From Blasia pusilla (Eukaryota > Marchantiophyta > Marchantiopsida > Blasiales), in the NCBI GenBank assembly GCA_050084515.1, contig CM114273.1, forward strand, positions 19,530,001 through 19,594,000: a DNA stretch of 64,000 nucleotides. Reading direction: 5' to 3'. The notes below the pieces were generated by a model. That model did not search any database and was not told where the DNA came from. It worked only from the letters and a program-made list of their open reading frames with translations. This document shows positions 12,880 through 25,300 of this stretch, in pieces. Both the position numbers and the translations under genes were made by a program. Positions within the stretch are counted from its first letter, which is position 1; each line of letters opens with the position of its first letter.

Positions 12880-13050
12880 CATTCCAATGTCTTAAGGATG
12901 GTTTCCTGACCTCTGCTCCAGCGTTTGTCTGGATTTTATTGCATTAGAATTATCTTATCACAAGCTTTCCAACGCCATCTTCTTTATCCCAAATGAATCT
13001 TGGGTCTAGAAATTATGACTTGAAATATGAAGAATTTCTTAAATGCCCTT
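12880..13050 (+). repeat. retrotransposon leader-like segment (copy 2)
   Basis: This is the second copy of the segment at 6097-6240, placed just after LTR2. An LTR followed by this leader is the expected start of a retrotransposon, which hints that a second partial element begins here. No gag or pol frame follows. Confidence 0.45.
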
Positions 13051-13840
13051 CTCAAGTTCCAAACAGTTTCTTCTACTAATACTTTTCTTTCATATTATGG
13101 CTATTTGGAATATTTATTCATAAGATAAATTTGATATTATAAATAATGGGAGATTTTGAATTGAACTAATAACTTTTTGTTGTGTTATGTGACAATGTAA
13201 AGAGGGTTCTATGAAACGGAACAACCTAAATATTGCTCGGAGTAGAGGAAAACGACGACATTGGAACTCCATGGGCCAAGCCTCCAAGCCATCAAGCCAA
13301 CAAGAAATCCATAGATTCTATAATATATGTTATAGATTGTGGTCAAAGAGAGATTCTTGAGCAACAAAAAATAGAACTATAAGTCCTATGATAGAATGTA
13401 GATGCTTTCACAATGATCTCTAAAACATTGTCTCATGTCATCAATGGGAAATTTTGAAGGGAGATCTTAAGATCTTATATTCAAGAGGAATTCAACTTCC
13501 CAATATGTAATTCAAGAGTAACATCTTGAGAAGTCAGGATCTTATGTTCTAGAATAATTCTTTGTCAATGACATCTTGAGATCTCATCTTCATGAATAAT
13601 GCAATATTATTGACAAGTTTTCATAAGATATGGTAAAAAAGTAATTATATATATAAATCTATACATATAAATAAATATATAAAACATGATACATGATACA
13701 AATTTATTGACATGTTGAAATTACTATTGAGCTCCTACCATGATATGCTTGAAAAGAGCATCATGAGTTGTTTCATTATTTGGAAGAAAATTATGATTGC
13801 GTGTTACATGGATCCCTATTAATAAAGGCGAGAATAAAGA
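13051..13840. other. AT-rich, no gene recognised
   Basis: Only short frames occur. There is a run of AT-rich sequence with TATATAAATA-type stretches at 13640-13690. Nothing supports a gene or an RNA. Confidence 0.5.
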
Positions 13841-13844
13841 GGGG

Positions 13845-14330
13845 TCTATAACACCATCGCCATTAGGATCTTCTTTATCTATCATGATATTATGAAGAAT
13901 ATGTGCAACAAAGATAATCTTTGGTAGTGTTTGTAAGTTGGGCTTGTAAATGAGTCAGTTGAGTGTGTGCCATGTCCCTTTTAATCGACCAAAAGCTCTC
14001 TCCATGCACATCCTCATTGAAGAATAATAATAGTCCTAAGTATCCTTTTGCACAATAGGTGCTCAAAATAAGGAGCGCTACAAGCTATGGCAAGAGTGAA
14101 TATCACGAATCATCAATAATGGAATCTTCTCTTGCCATTTCTTAGAGGAAGTGAAAGTCTGTAGAGGATCCTTTGGTATTAAGTGGCATTTTTGTAGAAT
14201 TGGCATGGGAGTTTCGAAGAATTTAAGAATTATGAATAGAAGCGGGATATTCGTTGAGCACATATAAGAACCAGAGTCTTGAATGGACGATAGCTTGCAT
14301 TGTACGTGCATACTAAACCATACACCCTAA
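13845..14330 (-). pseudogene. PIF/Harbinger-type DDE_4 transposase fragment
   Basis: Read on the minus strand. Near 14300 the frame gives MQAIVHSRLWFLYVLNEYPASIHNS, then ILRNS, the DDE_4 segment in which the family has PGSxHDSRVLRNS; the catalytic Asp is Asn here. Near 14030-13850 it gives MRMCMERAFGRLKGTWHTLN, a stop, and then IYKPNLQTLPKIIFVAHILH and NIMIDKEDPNGDG. That is the C-terminal region with the third catalytic residue in ERAFGRLKG. Stops lie between the parts. The enzyme would cut and paste DNA transposons; this copy is a truncated fossil. Terminal inverted repeats were not found. Confidence 0.8.
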
Positions 14331-14342
14331 ACCCTAAACCAA
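14322..14342 (+). repeat. short interstitial plant telomere-type repeat
   Basis: Two units of CCCTAAA (the complement of the plant telomere unit TTTAGGG) occur in a row and a third starts. This is too short to indicate a telomere. Such remnants occur at repair junctions and in promoters, and also by chance. Confidence 0.5.
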
Positions 14343-14399
14343 ACTATAGAATATCCACCTACTTGTAGTTTAATGAGAAAGTGAGTCATGTGCACTATT

Positions 14400-16370
14400 A
14401 GCATGGCTAATGATTGGGGTCACCCGCAAAGTCTCACTTCATATCTATCATGATGCAGGGGGGTTTCTCCCTGGGGAGGATCATCCCATAGTTAGGAAGG
14501 CACGAGCCTTACTTGAATATGCGCGTTCTATTGGTGGCCACACGGTGAAGGTTATTCTTGAGTATTGTAATACTTTGGAAGTTGTCACCCCAAGGAACTT
14601 AGTATGCATTTGCTCAAGTCGTAGAACCATTTCACGGAAAGTTTGCATATGTTGTCTAAACATATGCCATGATGCTGCAGTATAGCAACGAGTTAGGTCT
14701 ATAGCCTAACTTGAGGCCCTTCATATGGCTTGCAGGTAACATTTGCAATTGTAAATAATAAGACAATAAGAGGATCTATTTTTTTAGTCATTGATTGAGT
14801 CACGCTTATTTTTCTTCATTGATGGAACTGGGCTTATTTTGAGGGGCCATGGTGCGTGTACACTCTTGACCTTGGACGATAAAAGACCCTATTACGGGGA
14901 TGTATGAAATCAAATAATCCGTAAGAAGTAATTATTTATGCAGAAACAAGTGCTTCTTATGCTACTTCAATTTAACTTGTTCTATGTACAGGTACCAGAG
15001 GATTGAGTATTGTGAAAGCTACAGATAACCTCCATATCCACTGAAATCCATTTTTAAGCTTTTGTTTGCCATGCTTTAATCATGGACATTCAGTGTGCGT
15101 TGAATTTCTACACCTAATAGTAATCTTGACTTGTTATTTAGCAAGGTTGATTGGACGCTATGCACTACATTGCAACACTCCCTTCAGATATTGTGGAGGG
15201 CATCGTCTACAGCAGGGCTGTTGTGCATGATCATGACGCAGGAGTTTTTTGTGTCTCTGAAGTTAGTGGGCCTCGTACATCTTACTTTTCCCTAAGATGG
15301 TTGATGTGGGGTGAATATGATGGGAGGTTGGAGTCTATGAAGTGTTACATTCAGTTGGGTATCGTCGAAAATGTGGTACTTCACATTTTCCATGATGTAG
15401 GCTTTCGGATATTCTCACATGGTGGTGGGCGCTTCCACTACGATCCCCATGTCTGCGACGACAGAGAGTTGTCCATGATCAATGCAACTCAAAGAATCTG
15501 CATGGAGTTCAACATGCTTTTCTCCATAGAGAATAGTTGCCCTCAATCGAGTGCCTTGTGTCCTACCAGCATTGACCCTTGCTCATCAACAGCATGCCTA
15601 ATCGGGCGCACAGTGTGTGATGGCTCCATTATGCGTGATCACACCTTCTGCCCTTGCTGTAGTGGTGATTTTGCATAACCACCATAGGATAGGACCCTGG
15701 CATTTCTTGATGATCCTGGTGGTTTCACCTTCAAGGAGAGTGATCTCGTGGACTTTCTTCAAACCTAAATTTTCCGCTTTCAATTTTGCTATCTAGCTAG
15801 GCTAAATCTTAGGCCACATACACTCATAAAATCGACACTCACTTGATGAACTCAAAACAACATATATTAATGTCTGGATAGGGTTGGGAATGACATGAAG
15901 TTTCAGTATGCATGGATATTGTAAGGTGTATATATTAATACGGTGTTCATATGGTATGTCCTCCTTCTTGTACACCTCTCAAATACTTCATACCTACCTA
16001 ATCTGAGGGTCTTGCAACTGTACACCATAAGGCTCCAAGTCACACCTTGTTAGACCATAAAATGATGGATGTAAATCGTGTGTGCACAATTTCTTATTTT
16101 GCATATTATCCTGGTCATCACACGCTTGTGTCATTTTACCCCATTCGTGCATATTCGGAAATTATAGTTACAGGTAAGGTTCAATGTGGAATTCAGGCAT
16201 GGGTTCTTGGAAATTTATCATTTTCCTCAATTGGCTTCACAACAAAAAGAGTCAAGATTTTCCTATTTGATATTGTAGACATATATACCCTATATGGATA
16301 TTGTTGAAGTCATTTATTGTCTTGTGTGCAGAAATCCAAAAGCAACCAACGTACAAGGATGGCGCGCCCA
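14400..16370 (+). other. unassigned frames upstream of the PHD fragment
   Basis: Two frames stand out: 14410-14685 (91 codons, including KARALLEYARSIGGHTVKVI) and 15151-15678 (175 codons, including LPSDIVEGIVYSRAVVHDHD and a Cys-rich end). Each includes a HIYHDAGGF or HIFHDVGFR phrase, so they may be related pieces. The base composition is more even than in the flanking AT-rich DNA. They may be exons of the same broken gene as the EDM2-like fragment just downstream, but I recognise no domain. Confidence 0.3.
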
Positions 16371-16382
16371 AAGTACTAGGCA

Positions 16383-17014
16383 ATGAAAACCCCTGAGGTG
16401 AGCACTTGTGCGCCATATAGTGTACTCCATGGCCTGCAAAAGGCAGCCCACATTTGTGCAATATATGATGATGGGGAGGACTTGGTTGTTTGCAATGGGC
16501 CTTGTGCCAGGCACTTCCACGTAACTGCTGAATCAGCGGGGGCTATAGAGAACTCATGTCCAGGGGTCAACCTCCCACCTAACCACAAGGGGAGCTGGTT
16601 ATGCCAGGATTGTGTAAAGAAATTTTCCAGGTGTGCCAAGTGTGGTCTGGAGGGGAGTTTTGCAGAGAGCAAGGATTTTGGGGTTGTGTGAGAAAATGCC
16701 TAGATACCTTTTGTGTGAGGTTTTTTTGCTTTACTTGTTTGCCTACGGGAGTGGAGTCTTGTCCCATGCATTATTGCCCAGGATGCCATAAACACAATGA
16801 GGAGTTGTGTGAGGACATGGTCTATTGTCCTAGGTGCCCCACTGCATGGCATTGGACTTGCTTGAAGAAGGCTATAAGCAAGGGTTATGCATGCGATCGG
16901 ATTATATATGACCATGCTGCATGTGGCGAGGATAGGTGGTGGTTCTATTTCCACCACCACAAAGTTGATCCCACACTTCAGACTCCTTTGAGAGATCATA
17001 TTTCCTGGATTTGA
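16383..17014 (+). pseudogene. EDM2-like PHD-finger gene fragment
   Basis: The first frame (16383-16691) reads CAIYDDGEDLVVCNGPCARH then FHVTAES...SCPG...WLCQDC...CAKC. This follows the first PHD finger of EDM2-type plant chromatin proteins, with Tyr in place of one Cys or residue after CAI. A one-base shift near 16680 moves the reading to another frame with CVRKCLDTFC, CPMHYCPGC, YCPRCPTAWHWTCLKK and HHKVDPTLQTPLRDH. EDM2 proteins have the same order: second PHD-like Cys/His block, RCP..(Y/W)H..C, then (R/H)EID..L.TP.RDH. EDM2 regulates heterochromatic transposons and immune-receptor transcripts in angiosperms. The frameshift and lack of flanking exons suggest a pseudogene or captured fragment; a sequencing error in the GGGG run is the alternative. 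Confidence 0.7.
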
Positions 17015-17475
17015 TTTTCAGGTTGGCAGATCAGAGATCCTTGTCTAAATAGAATTCCATGGCGTTTTGATGGAGATTGCAGGGTAGCCACTTCTTATAC
17101 AAAGAGGGTTGAGGTTCTAAACATCCTTACTAGGTAGGTGGAATGACGTCATATAGAGACTTATCATTACCTACCCTCTGATTTTGAGAGTTCCAATCTT
17201 TTGAAATTTTGATCGAACGGCCATAATTGCTAAACTATATACTATTATGTTCTGTATCAACATTATGCATTAGACATGTTTTGGAAGAATGAAATATAAT
17301 CGTGGTGGTGTCTTAAAGACTCTTGTGATTAGGCTCTTGATTAGGATGTGTCCGATTGCACGTGGAATTCTGTATTCATTCGTCATCCATTGCCATATCC
17401 AATCATGCAAGTATAGCTTTAGAGCTAGGTAGCGCATCATGGAAAACCATTGGCAACACAATACCAAAATGAGAA

Positions 17476-18500
17476 TTGTTGAGCCTCAGCTCAATTGCAC
17501 CGAAAATGTATCAGGGCTCAAGTGATTCACCGAAGCGACGAGACCTTGAAAGCATCTTCGCGAAGCTTTTTCAAGTGTCCCCACTGCCAAGTGACCGTGT
17601 CTCTAAAGTGTTCATATGTCATGAGACCTCACCCGGATGCGCATCGGGTACAATGCCAACCTCTCTTTTTGCAGGGATTGTAGCCTGCATCATGGCCTCC
17701 CTTGAATTGCCCCATGATGAATGGTGTTGGCTCAAGACAAACTTTGTGAAATTGGATGGGAGAGAGACTGATTGTCTCCGTGATGCCACACATGGAATTT
17801 TCGGGAATTGAATAAGACTTTTGGAGAATTTCACATGGACCATCCTGAATTCCCAGAGGAATGAACGTGGTATTAAATATGTCCACATAGATTGGTTGTC
17901 CTTGTCCATCCAGGATGGAAGATTGCATGACCATGAAGACCATGATCTATTCCACAGTAAATCAAGCTCGGTGGTTATTCTCCGGGAAAAGAAATTGTAT
18001 TGGAAGAATATGAGGGAAGGGAAACCCCCTCCAACAGGTCTGCCACCCACTCCACATCCAACCATGTTCGGTCGATTGAGGGCAATATATGTCCCTGACA
18101 ATATATCTCACTGGAGGTTGACATAGATGAAGAGAAAATTTCTCGAATGTGGTGGGCATGTGGATGACATGGTGGATAGGAATACCACCCACGTGATTTT
18201 CCAATCCTTTTCCAAAGCATGTAGACATCTTGGAAAGACATTGATTCATTTGTGGGTCTCATTCAAGGTTTGTATGTGCTTCATTATAATTGGGTCAAAG
18301 AATCCATTAAATTGGGGCACTTGGTAGAAAGTACTCCATATGACTTGATTGGAAAAAAGCCATTGAAACAACCATACCGGATCAACAAATTAAAGACTCC
18401 GGAGATATGGAGGAGCTTACAGATGAGTGGCAAACCACAGATGACAAAGAAACAGATTCCACCAATTTGGATAGTTGCGAAAGTAGTGCATAGACTGTGT
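17476..18500 (+). pseudogene. broken gene fragment with BRCT-like domain
   Basis: Several plus-strand frames can be chained with stops and shifts between them. At 17495-17683 a frame contains KCPHCQ and other Cys residues. At 17821-18126 a frame has YVHIDWLSLSIQDGRL, then a stop, and at 18127 onward KRKFLECGGHVDDMVDRNTT followed by THVIF. In the next frame QGLYVLHYNWVKESIKLGHL follows. GG-x-V ... THVIF ... W(V/L)..SI..G.L is the usual spine of a BRCT domain, a phosphopeptide-binding module of DNA repair proteins. HIDWLSLSIQDGRL looks like the end of a first BRCT, so a tandem pair is possible. It may belong with the PHD fragment upstream (PHD and BRCT domains are combined in some plant repair proteins). 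Confidence 0.45.
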
Positions 18501-18872
18501 ACTAAGACATGTTTTGTATTCAATGTGGGTTTCGTCTCACTAATTTTGCCTTAATACTAGGTTGCTCGAATACAACCACATGCAGTGACTACATTCAAAG
18601 TTGGCCTATAAAGGTGGGGAATATCAGCAACCTCGCGCATTTTTGTTACCACCCTATAAGTTTGTAAATACATTTTTTTTTATGGTTGATAGTGAAGTTT
18701 GGTATCTTTAGGGTTTCATGGATGTCCCACCTAGCCCTCGCTATTGGGGGCAAAATGCTCATCATCATGCGCCCATAAGACATCCGACCTAGAACACGCA
18801 GGTTACCATTACAACATCCAGAAACAGATCAGAGCTCGTGATTCAAAACTTTGGGATCATGAGTAATTCCTA

Positions 18873-19562
18873 GTGGCACACTCTAGAAGTGCAAGGATGA
18901 GATGTCCTTGTGTAGCTTGCAATGGGTCTTGCACACTAGCCTTGCCGAATGTTTTCACTCACCTTCAGAAACACGGAAGACATCCTGAAAAAAGAGTTTA
19001 TGGAGTTCTAGGCGGTGAGGACTCGTCTGATGAAGAGTGGAGGTCTGCATCGAACATTGCCAATGCGGCCAGACATGCAAAATTTTTGGGACAAGCAATG
19101 GGCAACCTCGGTGCCCGAGATGCGGGTGAGGAAAGTACCACACGCAAGGAGTTTGAAGACAATAACCGTGATGATGGGGTTGATGGTGAAGGTGACCGTG
19201 TTGATCATGGGATTGATGTGCAACGAATGTTTCGTGACATCTTCCAAGATCTTGATGCATTCTATGATAATGTTGAGAGCATGGAAGACATCACTGATGC
19301 AGCCTATAAAGGTACTTTGGCATTTTTAATTCCTAGATTGAAACGGATGTACATGAGCCCAACAATTTCAAAGTTGATGACTTGGACAGCCGAGAACAAG
19401 AGTACCGATGGACTACAGCGGCACATCAGAGATTCAAAATATTGGAGATTCATCGATCGGAGATGGCCACAGTTTGCAAGCAAGACAAGGAACGTGAGAG
19501 TTGGCCTCTCGACCAATGGATTCAATCCATTCGGAGACATGAACAATGTATATTCTTGCTAG
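18873..19562 (+). pseudogene. CACTA transposase, N-terminal transposase-associated domain
   Basis: A 229-codon frame starts MAHSRSARMRCPCVACNGSC and continues to VFTHLQKHGRHPEKRVYG. The Cys-x-Cys-x2-Cys cluster followed by a His-x-HGF/R-like stretch matches the transposase-associated domain (PF13963 type) at the start of plant tnp2 proteins. An acidic linker (EEST...DNNRDDGVDGEGD) follows, and the conserved region near FLIPRLKRMY leads toward the tnp2 domain. The frame closes at a stop before that domain. Confidence 0.8.
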
Positions 19563-19598
19563 CATGTAACCCTGCTGAATTACAACCTCCCTCCGTCG

Positions 19599-20066
19599 TT
19601 GACTACTAAGAACTTTTTTGTCTTATTGGTTTTGCTTATCGCGGGCCCACAATCTGCTCTTTCTAGGAATATAGACGTTTGGATAGCTCCTTTTGTGGAT
19701 GAGTTGAAGCGCTTGTGGTATGAAGGCATTTGGATCCATGATGTGGTGCAATGGGTTGGGAGACCAAACCCATTCAGGATACAAGCCCAATTGGTATTGA
19801 CTTTGGGAGATTATCCAGCCCACGGCATGATTTCAAGTCACGCAACAAAGGGGTATTTGGCTTGTACTACATGTGGCCCCAATTTCACTGGTGAGCATTC
19901 TAGAGCTTTGAGGAGCATCAAATACCGTGGACATCGACGTTTCCTCCCACTTGATTATCCTTACAGACATAGGGCGTCACAGATAGTTCAATTCAACAAT
20001 GTCCGAGAGCTTCGTGATCCACCTCAACGAGTCAATAAAGAGCATATTCTAGATCGGGGATACTAG
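19599..20066 (+). pseudogene. CACTA transposase, tnp2 catalytic region
   Basis: A 155-codon frame contains SRNIDVWIAPFVDELKRLWY, then VLTLGDYPAHGMISSHATKG, YLACTTC, and KYRGHRRFLPLDYPYR. These are standard landmarks of the tnp2 family (PF02992 type): the NIDVYLxPLxxEL block, the (N/G)DYPAYG block, the KGYxACxxC block and the (M)GHRRFLP block. It lies just after the N-terminal frame with a small shift. The C-terminal continuation to about 20600 is broken by several stops. Confidence 0.85.
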
Positions 20067-20597
20067 AAGACCATGTACGACATGGAAAGAGGCACGAGTG
20101 AGGGTTTAGATAATGGACCCGAACGCCAAGATACAGAATCTCCAAATGCTCAACACGATCTGGGACAGAGATATGGTGTGAAATGACAGAGCATACTTGA
20201 TGTGGAGTTGGACTACTGGCGGGTAATCTATGTCACCCATCCGTTGGTACACAACGTCTATTATTTGCCACACCAGATGCTTTCAAGAATTGAGGCTACT
20301 CGTTTATCATCCTTGTGAACTCATGGTTGTCATATGTGGTGTAACAGGAGTTCAACCCTAGCAAATACAATCTCGACGTAATGCATATTGAGAAAAAAAG
20401 AATACGAGAGCCTATTGAGGTTCCTTTATGGGAAGAAGGACACAACTGCAGTGCGTTTGGATCTCCAAGAGAAGAGAATACGGTCTCAATTGTGGTTGAA
20501 GGATGATGAGAACAGACCCAATGTGATATTGAAATACCAAGCACCTTATGTTTGCTCAGACACATAGTGGAAAACGTTTCTTTCAAGGCTTCAATCT

Positions 20598-21194
20598 TTG
20601 AGAGTTCCGACCGGCTATGCAGGTGCCTTTAAAAAGCATGGAAAAAACAAGAAACTCGGTAGTATGAAGACACACGATTATCATGGGCTTATGCAACATA
20701 TTCTACCTGTATGCTTAAGGGGATTGATGCAAAAGCCGGTTTGTAATGCAATCATGCGATTGTGCAAGGTATTTGGTCGTATATGTGTGAAGGTCTTTGA
20801 TCCAACAAGCTTTCCCAAGCTTAAAGATGATGTGGCATAATTTTTGTGTGATTTGGAGATCCATTTTCCTCCCACCTTTTTTGATGTGATGACTCATCTC
20901 ATTATCCATGTTGTGGAAGAGCTTGGACAGTATGTGCATGTTTATACAAGGTGGATGTTCCCACTTGAGCGTTTTATGAAAGTTTGGAAAGACCACGTCC
21001 TTACAAGATACAGGCTTGAGGCCAGCATGGCAATGGGTTACATTTCGCACAAGACCTTGGGATATTTGAGAGAGTATATGGTGGGGTTTGAACATTTGAA
21101 GGCCATGATATGGCAAGCCAAGGAAGATGAAGGAGTGGTAGGTGAAGTTCTTCAATGCAGAGGTTCCCCATTGCAATTTCCGAGGCATATTTGA
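20598..21194 (+). pseudogene. CACTA transposase, DUF4218 region
   Basis: Two adjoining frames, separated by one stop at about 20838, read KTHDYHGLMQHILPVCLRGL and then FPPTFFDVMTHLIIHVVEEL, VYTRWMFPLERFMKVWKDHV. K(S/T)HDxHxLMQxLLP and FDxMxHLxxHLVxE...RWMYPFERxMKxLK are the diagnostic phrases of DUF4218 (PF13960), which follows tnp2 in plant CACTA transposases. Only the single stop separates the halves, so this region decayed relatively little. Confidence 0.85.
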
Positions 21195-21483
21195 TAGATG
21201 GCTCATGAATATGTGTTGCAAAACACTAGTGTAATGCAACCATGGTGAAGGTAAGTGAAAGGGTTGAATGACTCAGACCTACGTGATGTTGCATTTATCC
21301 GGCTTCCTAATTTCTTTCTATGTCATCGCTCAACAGATACTTGTCGGCTAATAATGGCATGACCTCTACAGGAAATATGATATGGAGAAAAGTGCACATA
21401 TTGGGGGTGGTGCAGGGGGCTCTCCATCATTCACAGAATGGATTTGATTGGCAATCCCATAGCATTCTTCACTATACCCAAAT

Positions 21484-22191
21484 ATGGACCGAGATGTCTA
21501 CCTTCTGTCTGCTCCACCTCGAATGTCCGTCTTAGCTTACAAGAGAATGCAAGCCTATGGAAACCACTTCCGTGTGGTAGATCAAAGTGACGATCATTTT
21601 GTCACATATGATTCAGGGTTGATATCTATATTCGAGCAAATGAGCAATCATCAAGATAGAGGATGGATGCAAATGGGATACATAGGAGAGCTAACTGACA
21701 TATGGAAATTGGATTTCGAGAACACATCCAATCCTATCATTCTCATGAAAGGGACTTAGGTGCGACCAAATTGGCGTGGGGCTAGACCTACAATACAGCG
21801 TGATAGTGATGGATTCTTACTAGCAAACTTTAGGCAAATGCAGCCTGAATGGTATGAACCTTTTGAATTCCCTAGACAGGTTGAACACGCTTTCTTCCTA
21901 GACGTGGAGGAATCGCCCGGATGTCGAGTAGTGTGCCACAAGCAGGCGAGGAATTTTAGGGTATCAAGTAATATTTTGGAGTTTAGTTTAGATGGCCATG
22001 GGGCTTTTAAAGCTCCCAATAGAACGGTTCAACCTGTCACACCTGTCGATAGTCAATATGTACCATTGATGAGGGTAGAAAGATGGGAAGGCAACATTGA
22101 GATTGCAGAGGAACTAATGATGCCATGGGTTCTTAAAGAAATGTTTGTTTGGTGTGTTGTGTCATTGGGCATGGGTTCATGGGACATGTAG
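21484..22191 (+). pseudogene. CACTA transposase, DUF4216 region
   Basis: The frames contain YKRMQAYGNHFRVVDQSDDH, FVTYDSGLISIFEQ, YIGELTDIWKLDFEN, a TAG stop at about 21757, then RDSDGFLLANFRQMQ and QVEHAFFLDVEESPGCRVVC. These follow the DUF4216 pattern (YGxxF..., YDSGV, YGxLxDIxxLDY, FxxV(N)F, Q(A/V)xQVFFxxD). It is the C-terminal domain of CACTA transposase. The stop sits where the neighbouring text suggests a glutamine codon. Confidence 0.85.
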
Positions 22192-22334
22192 GTTGTTTTT
22201 TTAAGGTCTTTGATGCAAAATGTGAATGAAATGTGTGATCCTATGGAGGTCCACGCGGCTTATGTGAAAAGACGCCTTAAGGAATTGGCGGAAGAACTGA
22301 AATAGAGAGGCATTGAATTATAAGCTTTGACATA

Positions 22335-25300
22335 TTGAGCACTGAGGTTTGGGCCTTTATGAATGAATCAGAAGCATTTTGCTTAATTCATGTACTTAGG
22401 AACTTGTCCTCGTGTGCAGCGTGGAGGCTTGTTCTAAGCAAGTGTGTGCCCGGCGACCTGCAAACTCTCCATATTGGACCAAAGAGGAGGAGCTCTCGAT
22501 TGCTTGGAAAGATATTGCTATCGATGGTAGAATCTGCTGATGACATTTATGCTCACACTAGAGGTGAAGAGTCTCCCACTTGTGATCCAGAGTTTGTTGC
22601 ACACTTTGGAGAAGACGATCAATCAGGCTCAGATGAGCTTTCGGCTCCTAAGGAGCCTTGTCCATCAACTGTTGGGGGAAAGAAGAAGCAAGTAATTTCT
22701 CCCTTCCAATTAGACAAGATGTGTTTCTACAATTGTGTTTGAAGGTTAGTGGCATTTCAAAGAAATTCTCTCTAATTGGTGGGTTGCATTGCATTGGCAT
22801 AATGGTACAGTTGGGGGGCAAGGTACTTGGGCAAGGGATGTTGCACCCGAGCGTGTACTTGACAGTCGTATTCCTCTCAAATAGCAATTGGATGTACAAT
22901 ATAGTGGATAGGGACAGGCAGGCATGTCTCAAGGTGATAGAGATGGACCCTATGCTCGGAACTCCAAGCCAAGTTCGTTTTACGGTGGATGTTTTCCAAC
23001 GGGGCAAGGGTGGAATAGTACGAATCTATCCATTTGCAATCTCAAATTTCTCTTTCTTTATATTTCATAGGATGATGGAGGGAAGGTTATGTGATATGTA
23101 TGTACTACACTGACGCATATGTCATGTGTAGACTCTGTGCAGGGTGGATTCTCCAACTAAACCGAGGGACCCTATCATGCGGTGCCAAATAGTCAAGATC
23201 GGTTTGGAAGTAGCCAATACCTTTATGGACTCGATAATAGCACTCCAGACATGTATGGACAGCCCCCATAGTTGGGTCTAGGACCCACTCAAGGAGTGCA
23301 AATGACAAAGGATACAGGTAATAGCAAGTTACATATATATAGAGAAGTATCTTCCCTATTTGGACAATTTCTTCCTTGTGTTTTCACTAATTAGTAAGTG
23401 ACCTGACATTGATGTGTAGAGTCTCTTTATAGGCATAAAGATTTGCAAAGTGGGATGGAGTCTTGATTGAAGTGTTTCATGTGTGTAGCAAACTATACGA
23501 CTCTAGGCTTGCGACGGGCAAGCGTAGGGAGAGCATACACACCAAACTCAGTGACTGAGAGTAGTGTGCGAGGCGAGGGGGTGAAGGTCGGCAAAGTGGG
23601 TGTGAACAACTCTGGTTGGATCACCACAACTTTAGAAAAAAAGAATAGGTGGCATGCAGATTTTAGAGCCGAGGTGTTGCGATGGCTTGAGATCTCCATT
23701 ATGAATTTTTCAGACCAACACTCAGGGGATTGGAATTTATTGTTGAGTAATATTTCTGCTAGATGGGAGTAATGGAGTGGATGTTTCATGTTTGGAGGAA
23801 CATGCATAACGAATACTCAAGACGGAGAGTTTTAGATTACGTCAGACATGGAAAGAAGTTGGAGGAGGCAAGAAAGTGGCCCCACCACCTCATGTAGATC
23901 CCAACCAATGGGGGAGATTACTTACGCACTTCTTGAGCGAGAGTGCAAAGACAAAGAGTGAGCGAATGTCCAAAGCACACGCAGCGGTGACCAATCCAAA
24001 CCTTGCATGAAGAAAAGGGAATGCACCAATTGCAGAGCGCTTGGTATGAATAATATTGAAGGACCCATCTTTAATTTCTATTACCACCATATAGTTTTGC
24101 AATTGGTGTTTGATAGACTGAACTTGGTTGGTGTAACATGTCTTGTAGAGAAAAGAGAAGGGGCAAACCCCTACTAAGGCGCAGGTGCATGAGGAGGCAA
24201 AGAACCGAAGGAGTTATGGTATAAGTACAGTCTCCAAGCAGGTATTTGCATTTGGTTGCTTTACAGTAGAGGCGACTCTAGTGTATTTCTAGTATATGCT
24301 TGTTGATATAGACTGGGATCTAGGTCTTGTGTTTTAGACTACATGAACATGTGAGCTGACAGAGATCTATGCCCAATTAAAGTCTATGGAGGAGTTGTTG
24401 CCTAGTCTGTGACTTACATAATTGATCGCATGGATGTATTCTCTAGTAGCTTGGACATGCTAGAGGCAAGCATACAGACTGCTATTGCTAATCAACAAGA
24501 GAACTTCACAAAGTTGATGGAATTGATTTCCATGAGCTTGAGAAGGGACCATGAGGACATAAGGGGTTCCAAAGAGAGATCGGAAAATCCAAGAGTTGTA
24601 TCCTCTCGTCATGGAGTTAGTGATCAAGACCCTACTTCTAGTGGAGCAACTGCCTCTATGTCGTTGAGTGTATCCTCTCCTCACCCAATCATCGGACCAC
24701 CTTCAAGGGAGAGTGCACCCTCTCCGGAGCTGGTCATTATTGTGCCTTCGCCTCCAATTATTCCACAGGTTGCCAAATGTGTTCATACAATAAAAGGATT
24801 AGATACAATTGTTGGCATTGCACCAACTGGTCCAAAGAAAAAGGGAGGCACAAAAGAGGTTAATGCTAATGTGTTTGCAAGTGACCCTTTGAGTTCAAGT
24901 ATGTGAGTTTAGAGTGATGTTGTGCAGTTTACTTTGAAGTTACTGAAGGATCATGTGCTATTTGAAAGGGTAGTTAAAGTGTCGTGTTGATTGTGATTGT
25001 AGAGACGAGAGATGAGACTGCGGCCGTTGTAGGAAAACGCCAAGGTAGGACATCGCGGAGATGCAATGTGGAGGCCATGGTATTTTCAGAGGAGAATGAG
25101 GACAGTGCAAGGATGTTGGGGAGTGGTGGACCTATGGAGTTGGATCATTTGGATCTTCTGCAAAAGCCAACGGTGGTGAGAAGAGCGACACTCATGAAGA
25201 GGACCCAAGAGGCTACCAAGCCTTTTGAAATCTATTGTGCCTCCGTTGCAGCAATTGGTGTCACGTGAGAACCCCTCTATTGTTGTAGGTTATGGTAGCT

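Noticed and set aside
14322-14342. Telomere
   Set aside because: Only two to three CCCTAAA units inside ordinary sequence.
17269-17467. 65-codon minus-strand frame near 17.4 kb
   Set aside because: No motif, and it is on the strand opposite to the PHD/BRCT text.
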